Position numbers and translations under genes: made by a program
Shown: one piece after another, positions 39,301-54,300 of the stretch
Layout: the number at the start of each line of letters is the position of its first letter
Numbering within the stretch: position 1 is the stretch's first letter
NCBI GenBank assembly: GCA_020746105.1
Contig: CM036618.1
Coordinates: forward strand, 14,553,001 to 14,617,000
From: Trogon surrucura
Taxonomy: Eukaryota > Chordata > Aves > Trogoniformes > Trogonidae
Length of the DNA stretch: 64,000 bases
Direction: 5' to 3'
The notes under the pieces: model-generated
What the model saw: the letters and a program-made list of their open reading frames with translations, nothing else
Database searches by the model: none
Told to the model about the DNA's origin: nothing

Positions 39301-42300
39301 GCCACAAGGGCACAGTGCTGGCTCATGGTCATCCTGCTGTCCACCAAGACTCCCAGGTCCCTTTCCCCTACACTACTCTCTAATAAGTCATTCCCCAACT
39401 TATACTGGAACCTGGGGTTGTTCCTACCCAGATGCAAGACTCTACACTTACCCTTGTTATATTTCATTAAATTTTTCCCCGCCCAACGCTCCAACCTGTC
39501 CAGGTCTCGCTGAATGGCAGCACAGCCTTCTGGTGTGTCAGCCACTCCTCCCAGCTTGGTGTCATCAGCAAACTTGCTGATAGTACTCTCTAGTCCCTCA
39601 TCCAAGTCATCGATGAATATATTGAATAATACTGGTCCCAGTACCGACCCTTGAGGGACTCCACTGGATACAGGCCTCCAACCAGACTCCGCCCCATTGA
39701 CCACAACTCTTTGGCTTCTTCCCCTCAGCCAGTTCACAGTCCACCTCACTACCCGAGAGTCTAGAACACACTTCCTCAGTTTAGCAGCAAGGATGCTGTG
39801 GGAGACTGTGTCAAATGCTTTACTGAAGTCAAGGTAGACCACATCCACTGCTCAGCCATCATCTATCCACCTTGTTATATCCTCGTAAAAGGCTATGAGG
39901 TTAGTCAAGCACGACTTCCCCTTGGTGAAGCCATGTTGACTGTCTCTAATGACCCTCTTATCCTTGATATGCCTTGAGATGGCACCAAGGATAAGTCGTT
40001 CCATCACTTTCCCAGGGATGGAGGTGAGGCTGACCGGTCTATAGTTACCCGGGTCCTCCTTCTTGCCCTTTTTGAAGACTGGAGTGACATTTGCTTCCCT
40101 CCAGTCCTCAGGCACCTCTCCCGTCTCCCAAGACTTGGCAAAGATGATGGGGAGTGGTCTAGCAATGATATCAGCCAGCTCCCTCAGCACCCGTGGATGC
40201 ATCCCGTCTGGACCCATGGATTTATGGATGTGCAGATTGCTTAGTTGGTCCCTAACCCAGTCCTCATCGACTAAAGCAAACTCCTCCACTGCCCTGACTT
40301 CCTCTGGGGCCTCAGGGGAACGGGGCTCCTCAGGACAGCCTCCGGCAGAGTAGACAGAGGCAAAGAAGGTATTCAGTAACTCTGCCTTCTCTGTATCATG
40401 TGTCACCAAGGCACCCACCTCATTCATCAGTGGGCCTACGTTGCCTCTGGTGTTAGTTTTATCTGCCACGTATTTGAAAAAGCTCTTCCTGTTGTCCTTG
40501 ACCCCTCTCGCCAGGTTCAATTCTAGGGAGGCCTTTGCTTTCCTAGTTGCCTCCCTACATCCTCGGACAACAGCCTTATATTCTTCCCAAGTGGCCAGCC
40601 CTGCCTTCCAAGATCTGTAAATTCTCCTCTTGCCCTTGAGCTTACCCAGCAGATCCCTGTTTAGCCACGCAGGTCTCCTGGCTCCCTTCCTTGACTTCCT
40701 ACGTGTCGGGATGCTCTGATCTTGAGCACGGTAGAAGCAGTCCCTGAACGCTAACCAACTATCTTGGGCCCCTTTACCTTCAAACAGCCTTGCCCATGGG
40801 ATTTTCTCGAGTAATTGCTTGAAAAATCCAAAGTTTGCCTTGGCAAAGTCCAGGGTTGCAATTCTGCTTGCTATTTTGTTTCTGCTACATGAGATCCTGA
40901 ACTCCACCATTTCATGGTCACTGCAGCCAACGCAGCCCTCAACCTTTACTGCTTCAACCAGATCCTCCTTGTTAGCAAGGATGAGGTCCAGCAGTGCTCC
41001 TCTCCTAGTCGGCTCCTCCACCATTTGCATCAGAAAATTATCATCGATGCACTGGAGGAACCTCCTGGACTGTGGCTGGCTGGCTGAGTTGTCCTTCCAG
41101 CAAATACCAGGGAAGTTAAAATCCCCCACGACAACCAGGGCCTGTGATTGTGAGACTGCTCTCAGCTGCCTGTAGAAGGCCTCATCAACTTCCTCACCCT
41201 GATGCTGAGGTCCTAAGGAAAGAAGTTGTTGGAAGTGTCGTTGTGTCTCCGATAAGCTCAGTGCTCTTATATAGTGCTGCTGCATGACTGATAGTGAGTG
41301 TAGGGGGTGGTACCACGTTAGCTGAATCCAATCTATGAATTTGTTCGTTTTGAGTGGAATCTCCTTTCTGTAGAAAAATTGGAATGATAGTCATAACTTG
41401 CCTATTTTTCTTTACTCGCAAGACTTTTGGAAAAAATACCTCCGTTATTTGTTCATAAGGCAAGACTGCTGTACAGCTCTTTCCTTCTCTTCTGCTTCCT
41501 CCCACATTAAATTAAAATCTGTCAGTTTTCCTTAATATTCTGGGTTCTTTAGGCTAATGCTGCTGACTTCTTTTTGAATCTAAATGATTCTCTGTGCATG
41601 AGAAAAGGAAACGCAAAATCGACAGTGATTCCGTGAAGCCTAAAACCACGAAGTATTTCGTGCCTTAGTTGTAGAGCAGCATCTACAGTCCCTAGGATGT
41701 ACCTTTTGAACTGAGAGCAAACGTGTGGCTCTCATCTCCAGAAAGATGAGAGTTACTGTAGGTACCGAACTTTAGGGAATTCATATAGAGCTCATGGGTA
41801 CAGTAATGTCTGTGTTATAGGTGTGCCGGTGTTACAATCAGAGAATCACACAGAATGTCAGGGCTTGGAAGAGACATGGAAAGGTCATCTAGTCAACCCC
41901 CTTGCCAAGGCAGGATCACCTCAAGTAGAAAATATTATAATTACAGTGCCACTTGCAGAGACACCAATGAAAGGAGAAATTTAAAAGAGGTACTTAGAGC
42001 CAGATGATGAAACGGCCTCCTGATTTTTCTCTTCCATGTGGTAACTGAATTGGAGTAATCCAGGAGAAGAGTGTGCAAGGTGGTTAATTTTTTAGAGCAG
42101 GCGAATGATTTAAAAACTACTACTCAGATTGCAAATTACATATTTATTCTAAGTGTTGGTCTCTCTGACTTCTAATGGTTAACCTTGGGAATAATGCTAA
42201 TGGTTGTTTCTGTGCTAAGAATGGACTTTTAGTAGTAAAAGTGTATTTCAGGAGTGAATCCAGGTAAGGGACACAGTACTTTGACACTTGCTTTTCTTGT

Positions 42301-45300
42301 CTCTTATGGTCAATAACTCAGTCACTTTGAAAGTTACCTGTTGGTTATCAAATAACATTTATTTGAAAGGAAAAAATAGCAAGAGAACATCTCCGGTAGT
42401 GACTTTATGGTAGATGTGGATATTTTTTTTGTGGTTTTTTTTTAAATTATTATTTCTTTGTTTTTAAAAGTAGTTTTAAGCTTCTGTGATTAAAAGACAT
42501 TGCACTTTCACTGAGGAGTGACTAACTGAATTTATATTTATACAGGAACACTATTTTCTGTACAGGCTATTAATTTATAAGCAAAATACAAATTCAGTAT
42601 GAGAATACTGTAGTTGTGAATTTTATCTAAACTTATGAATTGTAGGAGATGGACTGTGGAAAAGAGTTTTCATTTTAACAAACTCAGTACTACTCTCATC
42701 TTTAAGTTTTTCTGGACTTGAAAGCCATAATCAGGATACCACTATTACTGCAGAGTTTTATGTCTGATATTCCATCCCATTGCTGAGTATCCAGGAAAGC
42801 ATCCAAAAGGAAATGTGATTGCCATCGCTATTTAAATCATGCATGAAACTACAATATTTTTCGAACAGATTAGACAAAGTCTGTAGAGCTTTACTCTTTA
42901 GTCCTCAATTACCACTGTATGTACTTACTCTGAATGGTGGAATAGGTAACCTCCCACTGAATCTAAAATGACACGTGATTTTAATAGCTAGGTTAATAGT
43001 ATTTTTAAAAAGAGATTTTAAGTGGAATGCTGGCATAGCCCTAATCATGATCTGTAGGTGAAGAGTCTTGTAAAATTTAATAGTAGACATTAAAAGAAAT
43101 AAAATGAAGGCATGACATGTAGGAATGTTTATTCCATATCTGTCGACTCATAATTTAAATTACTGAGTTAAAATCAATTACTAATGTGATGAAGGGTTAT
43201 TTTAGGACTTGGTAGCCAGAAGAATGGTAAAAAATGCTAATATTGTTCTATAAAATAGTTTGTAACCAAAGGGCAGATCAAACATACAGATTTTAAGATT
43301 TTATTTTTTAAACAGGATATTGGAAAAGGAATAACCTTCCTTGCAGTTTCAGCACAGGGAGTCTTTCGTAACAGGTTTAAAACTACTGGGAAAGCGTAAC
43401 TTGATTTCTAACAACTTGTGATGAAAGAGAATGGCTTTATGGAGATACATTGGGATGAGTCTGGATATTGAATAAGAATCTAGGGATTGAACTTTATGGA
43501 CTTTCTTAATGAAGAATTAGATAAAGTGCTGCTGGAAGAAAGAATTGTTTTTCGTCTCTAATTGGTTTTCACTACTTGCACAATTATCCTGATTTATGAG
43601 CCACCTTTGGTGTGAAAGAAGTTCTGGTTTTGTCTTTTGAAACGTAATTACTGTTACTGGTTGTGTGTGCTCAGATTGTTACTGATCCACCATGTGCATC
43701 TACCTCTAGAGTTCTTTCTTGTGTTTTATCAGCATTTCCCTCTTTGCTCCCCTGCCACTCCACCCATATGATTACTGATTGTGAAACACCTGCTTGCTGC
43801 ATCTATCCATACCTATGTAAAATTTATACATATATGTATATATTGTTATAGTATATGGAATATATAACCTATAAAGTACTATGAGCACATATATTTTAAA
43901 TTTATATCTAAAAAAATGCATTTGCTGTGTATGCAAGAGTAGAGTGCACATGGTCATCCTCAAGGAGATTTGGGACCTGTGTTCTCTAATACAGTTTGTT
44001 TAGAGAGCAGCACTGAAAACAAGTAATAGAATTTATATTCATACTTTTAAAGCTAAAATATTGCTTAGGTAACGATATATCAGATAGCTTCTTAGTTGCT
44101 TTCAAGTATTTGATTAATGACAGTAAACTACTTAAGCCTCATGTCACTACCTCCATAATATAAGCGCACATGTGTTATCTTCATCTCACAGATGGGCCAA
44201 GCGAGTGAGGGAGAATATGCTCAGCATGACAGCCAGAAAATCTGTGCCTGCTCAGTGAGCTGGAGCTGTTTGACATCTCATGAACCTCACTTAATCCACA
44301 TTCTTGCTTAAGAAGGGGTGTGAAAGAATTTCACTTCATGTAATTACTTGCTTACAAAATAGAAGAGCAAAATAAAGTAAAAAAAAAAACCCCAAACTTA
44401 TGAACCAGAAATTAAGAGCATCTTCTCTAAATGTTACTGTATATCAAAAAGATATAATGAGCATTGCTCTTTAATTCTTGATGAAGACTGTCTAGAATTT
44501 TCTGTTCATTCTCTTTTCTCACAACTTTGTGTGGTAATTTAGCTAATTTGAATATCCATAAGCTAATTCTTTTAACTTTAGGCTTTGTTTACATTCCTAA
44601 GTCAAAGCTTATGTTTGAAATCCACCTTCCTCAACACTGGCTTTCTTGCTTAACACAGTGAAAGTAATCATACAGATGGTTTCTGATCTCCTAAATGTAG
44701 GTGACATGAAATTTCTGGTATATATGTACAATTTTGATACTACTTGACTTTTAAGTTTTTATGACAAGTTTTCACTCAAGATAATGTTGTTTCATCCACT
44801 CACAGATAGCATGCGTCTTACCCAAAGTATCACAGTATCACAATATGCTAGGAATTGGAAGGGACCTCAAAAGATTATCAAGTCCAGTCCCCCTGCCAGA
44901 GCAGGAACACGTAGATGATGTTACACAGGAACGTGTCCAGGAGGGTTTTGAATGTCTCCAGAGAAGGAGACTCCACAACCTCCCTGGGCAGCCTGTTCCA
45001 GTGCTCTGTCACCCTCACTGAGAAGAGGTTTCTTCTCAAATTTAAGTGGAACCTCTTGTGTTCCAGCTTGATTCCATTACCCCTTGTCCTATCATTGGTT
45101 GTCACCGAGAAGAGCCTGGCTCCATCCTCGTAACACTCCCCCTTTATATATTTATAAACACTAATAAGGTCACCCCTCAGTCTCCTCTTCTCCAAACTAA
45201 AGAGCCCCAGCTCCCTCAGTCTTTCCTCATAAGGGAGATGCTCCACTCCCTTAATCATTTTAGTTGCTTAATCATCTTAGTGTTTCACTAAGATTTTTGT

Positions 45301-48300
45301 TTTTTCTTTATATGACTCAAATTAGATTCAAACTTTAAAAAAAATATTTGAACATCCTTTATATCTCAGGAAAAAATATTTGAACATCCTTTATATCTCA
45401 GGAAAAAATATTTTCTATTATTTTTGAGCTTCTATATTTTTCCTCTCATTTGTGATAGAAACATAGAATCGTTTAGTTTGGAAAAGACCTTCCTTTAAGA
45501 TCATTAAGTCCAACCATTAACCTGACAAGTCCTCGACCAAACCGTATACCTGAGCACTGTGTCTGTATGACTCTGAAATACCCCCAGTGATGGGGACTCT
45601 GCTACTGCCCTTTGCACCCTGTTCCAATGCCTGATAGCTCTTTCAGTAAAGAAATTCTTCCTCATATCCAATCTGAACTTCCCTTGGTGCTACTTGAGGC
45701 TATTTCCTCTTGTCCTATCACTTGTTACTTGGTTGAACAGACCAGTCCCCACCTCTCTGCAGCCTCCTTTAAGGCAGTTGTAGAGAGCATTAAGGTCTCC
45801 CCTCAGCCTCCTTTTCTCCAGGCTGAACAGCCCCAGGTCTCTCAGCTGCTCCGTGCAAGACTTGTGCTCTGGACCCTTCACCAGCTTCATTGCCCTTCTC
45901 TGGACACGCTCTAGTGCCTCAGTATCTTTCTAGTGAGGGGCCCCAAACTGAACACACTACTGGAGATGTGGCCTCATCAGTGCAGACTGCAGGGGTAAAA
46001 ATTTCTCACTTCCCTACTTCTACTGGCTACACAATTTCTGATAAAGGCTGGGATGCCATTGGCCTTCTTGGCCCCCTGGACACACTGCTGGCTCGTGTTC
46101 AGACAACTGTTGACCAGCACTTCCAGGTCCCTCTCAACACACCACCTTTCACAGATAGTGAATAGGAAACAAAAACTAAGATACCCTTTCCAGCTTCTGA
46201 ACTTCATTTGCTTGAGTCTGAGTGTCAGACACTAAGGTTAAGACTTAATGCAGAATTACTATGTAGTGATAAGTTTACATTGTAATAGTTTTTCTCATTG
46301 AATCCTTCATGATTTTAAATCTTGCATCTGTCAAAGTGGCAAGGGGAACAGTTTTGAATCAAAACCTTCACTTTTATTAGATTTTTTTTAATTAAAAATA
46401 CCTTCAAATGAGGTGTCACAGAGCTGGAGCAGTGAATTCTTTCATGTTTGAGTAGAGCAAGATGATGGATCTAAACTGCAGCGGGTACTACTTTCTGGGA
46501 CTGCACTTTGAGGCAGTGAAAGCCTCATGAGAAAGGGCTCAGGCTTTGCATTGCAGGGGATTCACATGTTGTGTCAGAGCTGATAGTTGTTCATAACAGC
46601 ATGTGTCAAGGTAATGGAAGTTTAAACGAGTGAACACTGGAGATAAGATGAGCAAGTACAACCGTGGACTGAAAGGAGAATGATCCTTATATTTTGTGCT
46701 TGTGCTTTTGTACAACATGCGGAGCTGTGTCCTGCTGCTTCAAAACTGAGCAGCTAAAACGTTGGGGATGGGGACCTGGCAGCACATAACTGCTCAAGCA
46801 CAGTTAAGAAGAAACACCGTTCCTTGCTTCAAGTGTTGCTCCTCTCTTCCCTTCGATCTCGCTGGTTTTTTGAGTGGCAGTAAATAGCAATGATTATTTT
46901 GTCCAGCTGAAAGCTGGGGGACAGTAGTTTGATTATTTCTCTTGCCTTTTATGTGTGTCTGCTACTTTAGTCAAATTTCTCTGTAAGCAGCAAAGCTGTC
47001 AGGGTGAAGTGGGCATCAGAAGGTGAGTGGCAAGTACGAATCTCTTGCTTATAGAAATGACAATTCACATTTAGCTTGTGTAGATAGAAGCACCTCTTTG
47101 TCCTCTGTAATTGCTTTTGCCTGGATGAGGAGTTCCCAGGTTCCAGAGGGCAAAATTTTTCAACAGAGGAGCCTTGGATGTGATTAATTTGCAACATTGT
47201 GTGTTGGCAGTATATAGAGCAAGGGACCGAAAGATAAATGATGGGAAGCCAACCTGTTCTCTTAGCTGAATTCATCCTGATGTGCCAGGATTAGGGGAAT
47301 CTTGATTGAGTTGAGTAGTTAGAGTGACTTCACGTCGCGGAATGTCACTCTAGTGCAACTGCTTCATCTCTCCTTTTGAGAAAACTTTAAAAATACTTCT
47401 GCTTTGCCTGTGGTGATGGACCTGCAAAACAGAGTTAAAAATAACAGCTATGCAATTTAAGAACATGAACTCTTTAAATAGTTTTTAGAACCAGATCTGT
47501 TTAACCTTCTGAAATATTTGCATTTCACAAGTTGTAGTAATATAGTTTCATAAACCAGTGCCCTTTTCAAATGACTGTAACAGCAGTGACTGTGTAAAAA
47601 GTGCTTTTTAATAATAGAGGCGAAACAAGGGCAAGAAGCTTACATTGAAAAAATCCACTTGTTTTTATTAGCTTCTGGCTATGCTTTTTTCCTACATTAA
47701 AATGAATAGCGCGAGATTATTTTTATTGTCTAGGCTGGAGAGCCTGGGCAAAGGGGAACCTCATGAAGTTCAGTAAGCACAACTGAGTGTAGAGTCCTGC
47801 ATCTGGGGAGGAATAACACCAGGAACCAGTACGGATGAGGGGACGTCCTGCTGGAAAGCAGCCCCATGGAGCAAGACCTTGGGAGTCCTAGTGGACAGTG
47901 AGTTGTCCATGGGACAGCAATGTGCCCTTGTGGCCAAGAGGACCAATGGGATCCTGGGGTGCATTAAGAAAAGTGTGTCCAGCAGGTCTAGGGAGGTTCT
48001 CCTCCTCCCCCTACTCTGCTCTGGTGAGACCACACCTGGAATGCTGTGTCCAGTTTTGGGCTCCCCAATTCAAGAGAGACAGGGACCTACTGGAGAGAGT
48101 CCAATGGAGAGCTACGAGGATGATTAAGGGACTTGAACATCTCTCCTATGAAGAGAGACTGAGAGAACTGGGGCTGTTTAGCCATGAAAGGAGATGGCTG
48201 AGAGGCGACCTTATTAATGTAGGCAAATACCTGAGGGGTGGGTGTCCAGAAGAAGGGAACAATCTCTTTTCAGTGGTGCCCAGTAATAGAACAAGGAATC

Positions 48301-51300
48301 ATGAGTATAAGCTAGAACAGAGGAAGTTCCACCTTAACATGAGGAGAAACTTCTTTCCTGTGAGGGTGACAGAGCACTGGAACAGGCTACCCAGAGAGTT
48401 TGTGGAGTCTCCTTCTCTGGAGACTTTCAAAACATGCCTGGATGTATTCCTGTGTGGCTGCCCTAGAGGGTTTGACTAGATGATCTCCAGAGATCCCTTC
48501 CTCTAACATTCTGCGATTCTGTGATTTCCCATTTCATGAAGTACTGGGCTCTATGAAGTGAGTCTTTAATGCGGAGCTTTGTACACTATAGGAAAACAAT
48601 TAAACATTTCAAAATTCTTCTTCTGCTACAGTTCACAGAAGTTTCTTTCAGTGTCAGGATTTTGATTTATGTGTAACTTACCTTAAATATCAATTTTGAT
48701 CTGTGTCTTGGCCATGACATAAATAAAGTTTACAAAGTTTACTTTTTTTTTTTAACCTAGACTTAATATGTTGTGTAATTTCTTTTAGACAGCTATGATG
48801 CCAGTGTTTCTTAACATACTTAACTGTCTTCAGGAAAAAACAGATAATTTTATTTCTGCTTCAATTCCAAGACTGACTTTTCATGTTTTGGCATATTGTT
48901 TTTACAAGAAATAAAGTAAAAAGCTTAAGTTGACCATTAATTCCAATTAACTAAATAAAAATATTCAATTTTTCTTACAGGAGATGATCAGATGGAAAGA
49001 AAAGGTCAAGTTTTAATCCTTTTAGTGGAACAAGCACTCAATTTCCAGGACTACAAAGCAGCTAGTATGCATTGCCAGGAGCTTATGGCCACAGGTGAAG
49101 TGAATAAATTGGGGTCTCTTTGGGTGATGCTGGTGGAGGTCAGAGTTCTGAGTCTCAGCACTGTGAATTACGGTACTTGAGCTTGGTCCATTTCATTCAA
49201 AAATAAGTTATATTTTTTTTGAGAAGTTCAACTGACATCTCCATGAAAGCGAGACGTATACGGCAGATGCTGTACTTAATGAGATAGTTACCGAACTATT
49301 AGACACGTAACCTTAGGGAGTGTTTCTGGATGCCTCTGGGAACCTCAATTTCTCATTCTTTCTGCTTTGTACCCCTCTCAAACAGGTAAAAATATGTGAC
49401 TACAGCTATTAGGAATGTGCAGGTCTTTTAGATTCTGTCTTTTCTATCAAAACTCTTAGAATATTTGTGCTATTTGTGTAATCTGTAAATGTCAGAGAGG
49501 ATGTACATTACATACATAGTGTCAAGATACTAAGGAACATGGGATTTATATCTTTCATTCTTTTTTTCTGCATTAATATTGAGGGGGGGGAATATCTGAG
49601 ACGAATTGAGGTTCTTGAATATATCAAGTAATATACTGATTTTTTTTTTGAGGGCAATGCAGTAAAAAGTTCAATATCATGTTCTGAAGTAAATTATGAT
49701 TTTCTTATTGCAACATGTAGATATTTAGGGTGTAGGCTTGCGTATGCCTATAATTAATCTTTTATGTATGTGGTCACTTTAAAGCTGAGTTATAGCTCTG
49801 CTTCATGGGGCCTTTAGGTTTCCTTTGTCAGAGGATGTAAGTGTCAGCAAGAATGCCACATGCCCTCCTTTATCCCATCCAGTAAGAGTTACGCGGCATC
49901 CTCTTGCCACTCGTGAAGCTTACCCACCTCAGAAGTGCGTTCTGTGTTCCACTGCAGGTTATTCTAAAAGCTGGGAGGTATGCAGCCAGCTTGGGCAATC
50001 AGAAGGTTTCCAAGATTTGGGTATGCGCCAGGAACTCATGGCTTTTGCTCTGACACACTGTCCCCCAAGTGCCATAGAGGCGTTGTTGGGAGTGAGCAGT
50101 TCGCTGCAAACCCAGGTGGGTGTTTCTGAAACTTCTTTCACCCAAGTTCAGTGCTTACCAAAACAAAGGGGACTTGTGCTCATTTTTAGGCTTGTTCTCT
50201 TAACTTCCACCCTGTAACAAGTTTATGTTTGTTATAATATATTTTTCCACTTTCTGTTACATTTCAACAAAGTCTCTACATAAGTGTTTTTATGTGTTGA
50301 GCTGACTTCTCAGCTAGAAGTGCAGTTGTATTCTCCATCTTTAGTACTTATAGTTTCTTGATTTATTGCCTGATTTTAACGTTTTATTTTCACATGTAGT
50401 TAAATATATTTTTCAGTGTTTTCCAGGTGTTTACACCTTGTAATGCAACGTCATTAAATGCCCACATAAGTATTTATTAAACCTTTGTCCTTCTGGTTTT
50501 ATGATCCCTACCCAATGTAAAATGAAATTTTCTCACCAATTTCACCTGTGCAATGGTTTTAGTAACTACTCTGACCTGATGTCTGAGCCATCTTTAACTC
50601 TGCAATGACTGACTTGTTAACAGAATCATGTCTTAAGTGTTCAGCTCATCATATTATATATGTGAAAATTCATGATTGTATTTAAATACCACAAGTTATG
50701 ACAAGGTGGCATAGCAAACCTTTTGAAAAGTTTTATTTGAAACTACAGTGCAGTAGTTTAGGTTGTCAAAATGTTAAATTTCTGCTCAGTGTAATTATGG
50801 CTTGGCCTATGTCCTATTACTTGTTTCAGAGTTCATAATTGTCTTAGTTGTCTGGAGTTCACAATGTTCATAGATTTATCTTTGTGTAATAAAACACTTC
50901 TTAGAGAGCTTGCATTCTATATTTGAAGAATGAGGGAGAAGGGAGCAATAGCTACAGTACATAGGCAGTCTAATTAGGGCAGATCCAAGTGCATAGCCTT
51001 TTTCTTTACCAAATTGCTTGTAATAGCAATGTATATGAGAAATACAGGCAACATATGAAGACAGTCTGTGCTGCTTCAATAGCAGGATAACATTACAGAA
51101 TGAAATGCTACAAAGGATTTGAAATAAAGTCTAGCTCCTGCGAACTGTTTACTACTTTTTCATCATGAAAACACTCAAATTTGAGGGAGGTTGGTACAAT
51201 GATGAACTTTAATGAGTGGGATCTTTGCAGAATTGATACCTGTACAATATAGAAATAAAAGCTTTTTTCCTTCCTTATGTACTTATACCTAGAATTAGAA

Positions 51301-54300
51301 GTCAGAAAAACTTTTGACAATGCATAAACCAAAACTCATCAGACTGTCTGGATAGCCGGGTCCAAAGAGTGGTGGCAAGTGGAGTTAAATCCGGTTGGCA
51401 GCTGATCATAAATGGTGCTCCCCAGGGGTCAGTGTTGGGGCCCTTTCTGTTCAGTATCTTTATCAGTGATCTGGATGAGGGATTTGAGTGCACTCTTGGT
51501 GAGTTTGCAGATGACACCAAATTGAGCAGGACTGTTGATCTGCTGGAGGGTGAGGAGACTCTGCAGAGGGATCTGGACAGGCTGGATCGATGGCCGAGGC
51601 CGGTTGTATGAGATTCAACAAAGCCAAGTGCTGGGTCCTGCGCTTGGGTCACAACCACCTCTGGCAGTGCTACAGGCTTGGGGAGAAGTGGCTGGAGAGC
51701 TGCCTGGGAGAGAAAGATCTGGGGGTGCTGGTTGACAACTGGCTGAACATGAGCCAGCAGTGTGCCCAGGTGGCCAAGAAGGCCTGGCCTGTATCAGAAA
51801 TAGTGTGAGCAGCAGGAGTTAGGGAAGTGATTGTGCCCCTGTACTTGGCACTGGTGAGGCCACACCTTGAGTCCTGTGTGTGGTTTTGGCCTCCTCACTA
51901 GAAGAAAAAACATTGAGGTGGTGGAGCTCATCCGAAGAAGGGCAATAGAGCTGGTGAAGGGTCCAGAGCACGTGTCTTGCAAGGAGCAGCTGAGAGAGCT
52001 GAAATTGTTTATCTGGAGAAAAGGAAGCTGAGGGGAGACCTTGTTCTCTACAACTACTTTAAAGGAGACTGTAGAGATGAGGGTTGCTCTGTTCAATCAA
52101 GTAAGAAGCGATAGGACAAGAGGAAATGGCCTTAAGTTTCACCAAGGGAGGTTTAGATTGGTGGTTGAGATTTAGGAAAAACTTCTTCAGTGAAAGGTTT
52201 GTCATGCAATAGAACAAGCTGTCCAGAGAAGTGGTTGAGTCGCTGTCCCTGGAGATATTAAAAGAGCTGTAGGTGAGGCACTTAAGGATATGGTTTGGTG
52301 ATGGACCTGGCATTGCTAGGTTAACAGCTGGACTTCATAAAGGTCTTTTCCAAACTAGACAGTTCTGTGAATTCACTGCTTCTGTATTGCTGTCTCATTC
52401 CTTCTGAAGGCTTCATGTGCTGTAATTGTAATGCAGTGCAGCTGCTCAGCCACTAGTTAATACCCTGTTGCCCAGTTCTCCCATGGAGAAGATTCACTGT
52501 CTTCTCAATTCTCAAAAATTTAGACCGAATTTGTTGCTCAGGTTTCTTCATTAGCGCAATAACATTTGTGGTACCAGTGCAGTGATGATTAATTTAGTAT
52601 TTGCCCAAGAAAGTCCAACACAAGTCATAGGTAAAACCGTGTTTAATCAGTTTCTTCTGCAAGTACTTTCTCCGTAAACGAAGCATAACCTTTTCAGTTC
52701 TGCCATAATTTAACCCCAAACAGCAGCTAAGCACCACACAGCCGGTCGGTCACTCCTCCCTGCTCCACTCCCTGCACTGACCTGGTGGAATGGGAGTGAA
52801 AATAGATAAAAAAGTAAAATTGTGAGTCAGGATAAGAATACTTTAGTAGTCAAAATAAAAATATAATAATAGTAATAATCATAATGAAGAGGAAGGTAAC
52901 AAAAAGAGAGAGAAATAAAACCCAAGACAAATGGTGCACAATCCAATTTCTCACCAGCCTCTGACTGATGCTCACCCCCCCAGGCCCCCCCCCATCCAAC
53001 TCCCTCTCGATTTATGTAGTGGTCATCATGATGCTATATGGTATGGAATATTCCTGTGACCAGTTTGGGTCAGTTGTCCTGCCCATGCTCCCTCCCAGCT
53101 TCTTGTGCCTCTCCAGCCTTCTTGCTGGCAGGGCATGAGATCTGACAAGTCCTTTTTTTAGTATAATCACTACTTAGCAACAACTAAAACTGTCACTGTA
53201 TTATCAACATTATTTTCGTACTAAATACAAACCAAAGCGCTGTATCAGCTACTAGGAAGAACATTAAGTCTACTCCATCCAAAATCAGAACGTGGTCCTA
53301 TATGTCCTGTACAAGCACTGTGACTTTGTATGTAGATAGATACATACAAAAGATCTTTATCAGAAGGTCGTGCCAAACAGATGATATTAAACGGCAATAA
53401 ATGTTGTGGACCTTCATCAGTTCTGTGCCCTGTTTTCTGTTCACAGAATTATCTTGTGTAACTCCTACCTCTCTGGAGTAGCCCAGCACCTCTGAGGCAC
53501 AGTTCAGATAATTTTTTTTTTTCCCTGGAAGTTCTTTAGACTACATATTACAGCAGGGTGCATATAATTAATACAATTAAAATATTGTTATATTGTGTGA
53601 AAAATATTACACAAAAATCACAGGAGGGTTTGAGTTGGAAGCGACCTTAAAGATCACCTGATTCTGATGCCCCAGCATGGACAGGAACATCTCCCAGTAG
53701 CCCAGGTTGCTCAAAGCCCCAGCCAGCCTGGCCTTGAACCCTTCCAGGGATGAGGCACCCACAGCTTCTCTGGGCAGCCTGTACCAATGTCTCACCACCC
53801 TCGGGGAGGGGCAGGAAAGCCATTCTGTCTAGGCACTATATCAGTGAGAGGATGTGAAAGACACCTATGTGGTGTTCTGCCTGTCTTCCCCCACACCCTT
53901 GTTTTGTCTATCATGGAAGCTTTTACCCCAGAATTTCTTGAGTTTCCTATGCCATGAGTCGTAATTCTTACATTTGATTGTTTGACTGATAAGAATTTAT
54001 ATTTATTTTTTGTTTATAGATTCTTTATCAGGCTGTGGATTACCAGTTTCTTCCATCAGAAGGAAGCGAGAATGTAAATATCTCGGGACCTTCTTCGTTG
54101 ATCAGTAAAGATACAGAGGTAAGATTTAAAGAACGTTTGTAAAGTCATAATGATTTTGTTCTGCACAATGCTGAAGAACTGAATTTGATCTTTTTAGCAA
54201 CATATACCTGTTTACTAGATAAAATGCATATTAAAGATATCTACTAATTTCTGTTCTTAGATTGTTTTAAGTTCAAAGTTTTACTTATGTATTTATACTT

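Larger units (their letters stand above)
37805..48980 (+). other. NBAS: 11.2 kb intron, CR1-rich
   Basis: CR1 copies at 38689-41216, 41838-41925, 44827-45268, 45461-46150 and 47731-48526, and a 32-bp tandem duplication at 45339-45402. The blocks 41926-44826 and 46151-47730 are AT-rich with no recognised gene, RNA or repeat. Confidence 0.85.
50116..54019 (+). other. NBAS: Intron with CR1, LTR and CR1 tail
   Basis: 3.9 kb. CR1 51340-52372, LTR 52701-53287, CR1 tail 53613-53808. The stretch 50116-51339 is AT-rich with nothing recognised. Confidence 0.85.

Noticed and set aside
38769-41285. Long - strand frames as an independent host gene
   Set aside because: They are CR1 endonuclease/reverse transcriptase; the first ~70 bases beyond 41216 are host sequence read through in frame.
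46967-47275. 102-codon open frame on the - strand
   Set aside because: No recognisable motif, no splice context and no similarity I know; consistent with a chance frame in intron.
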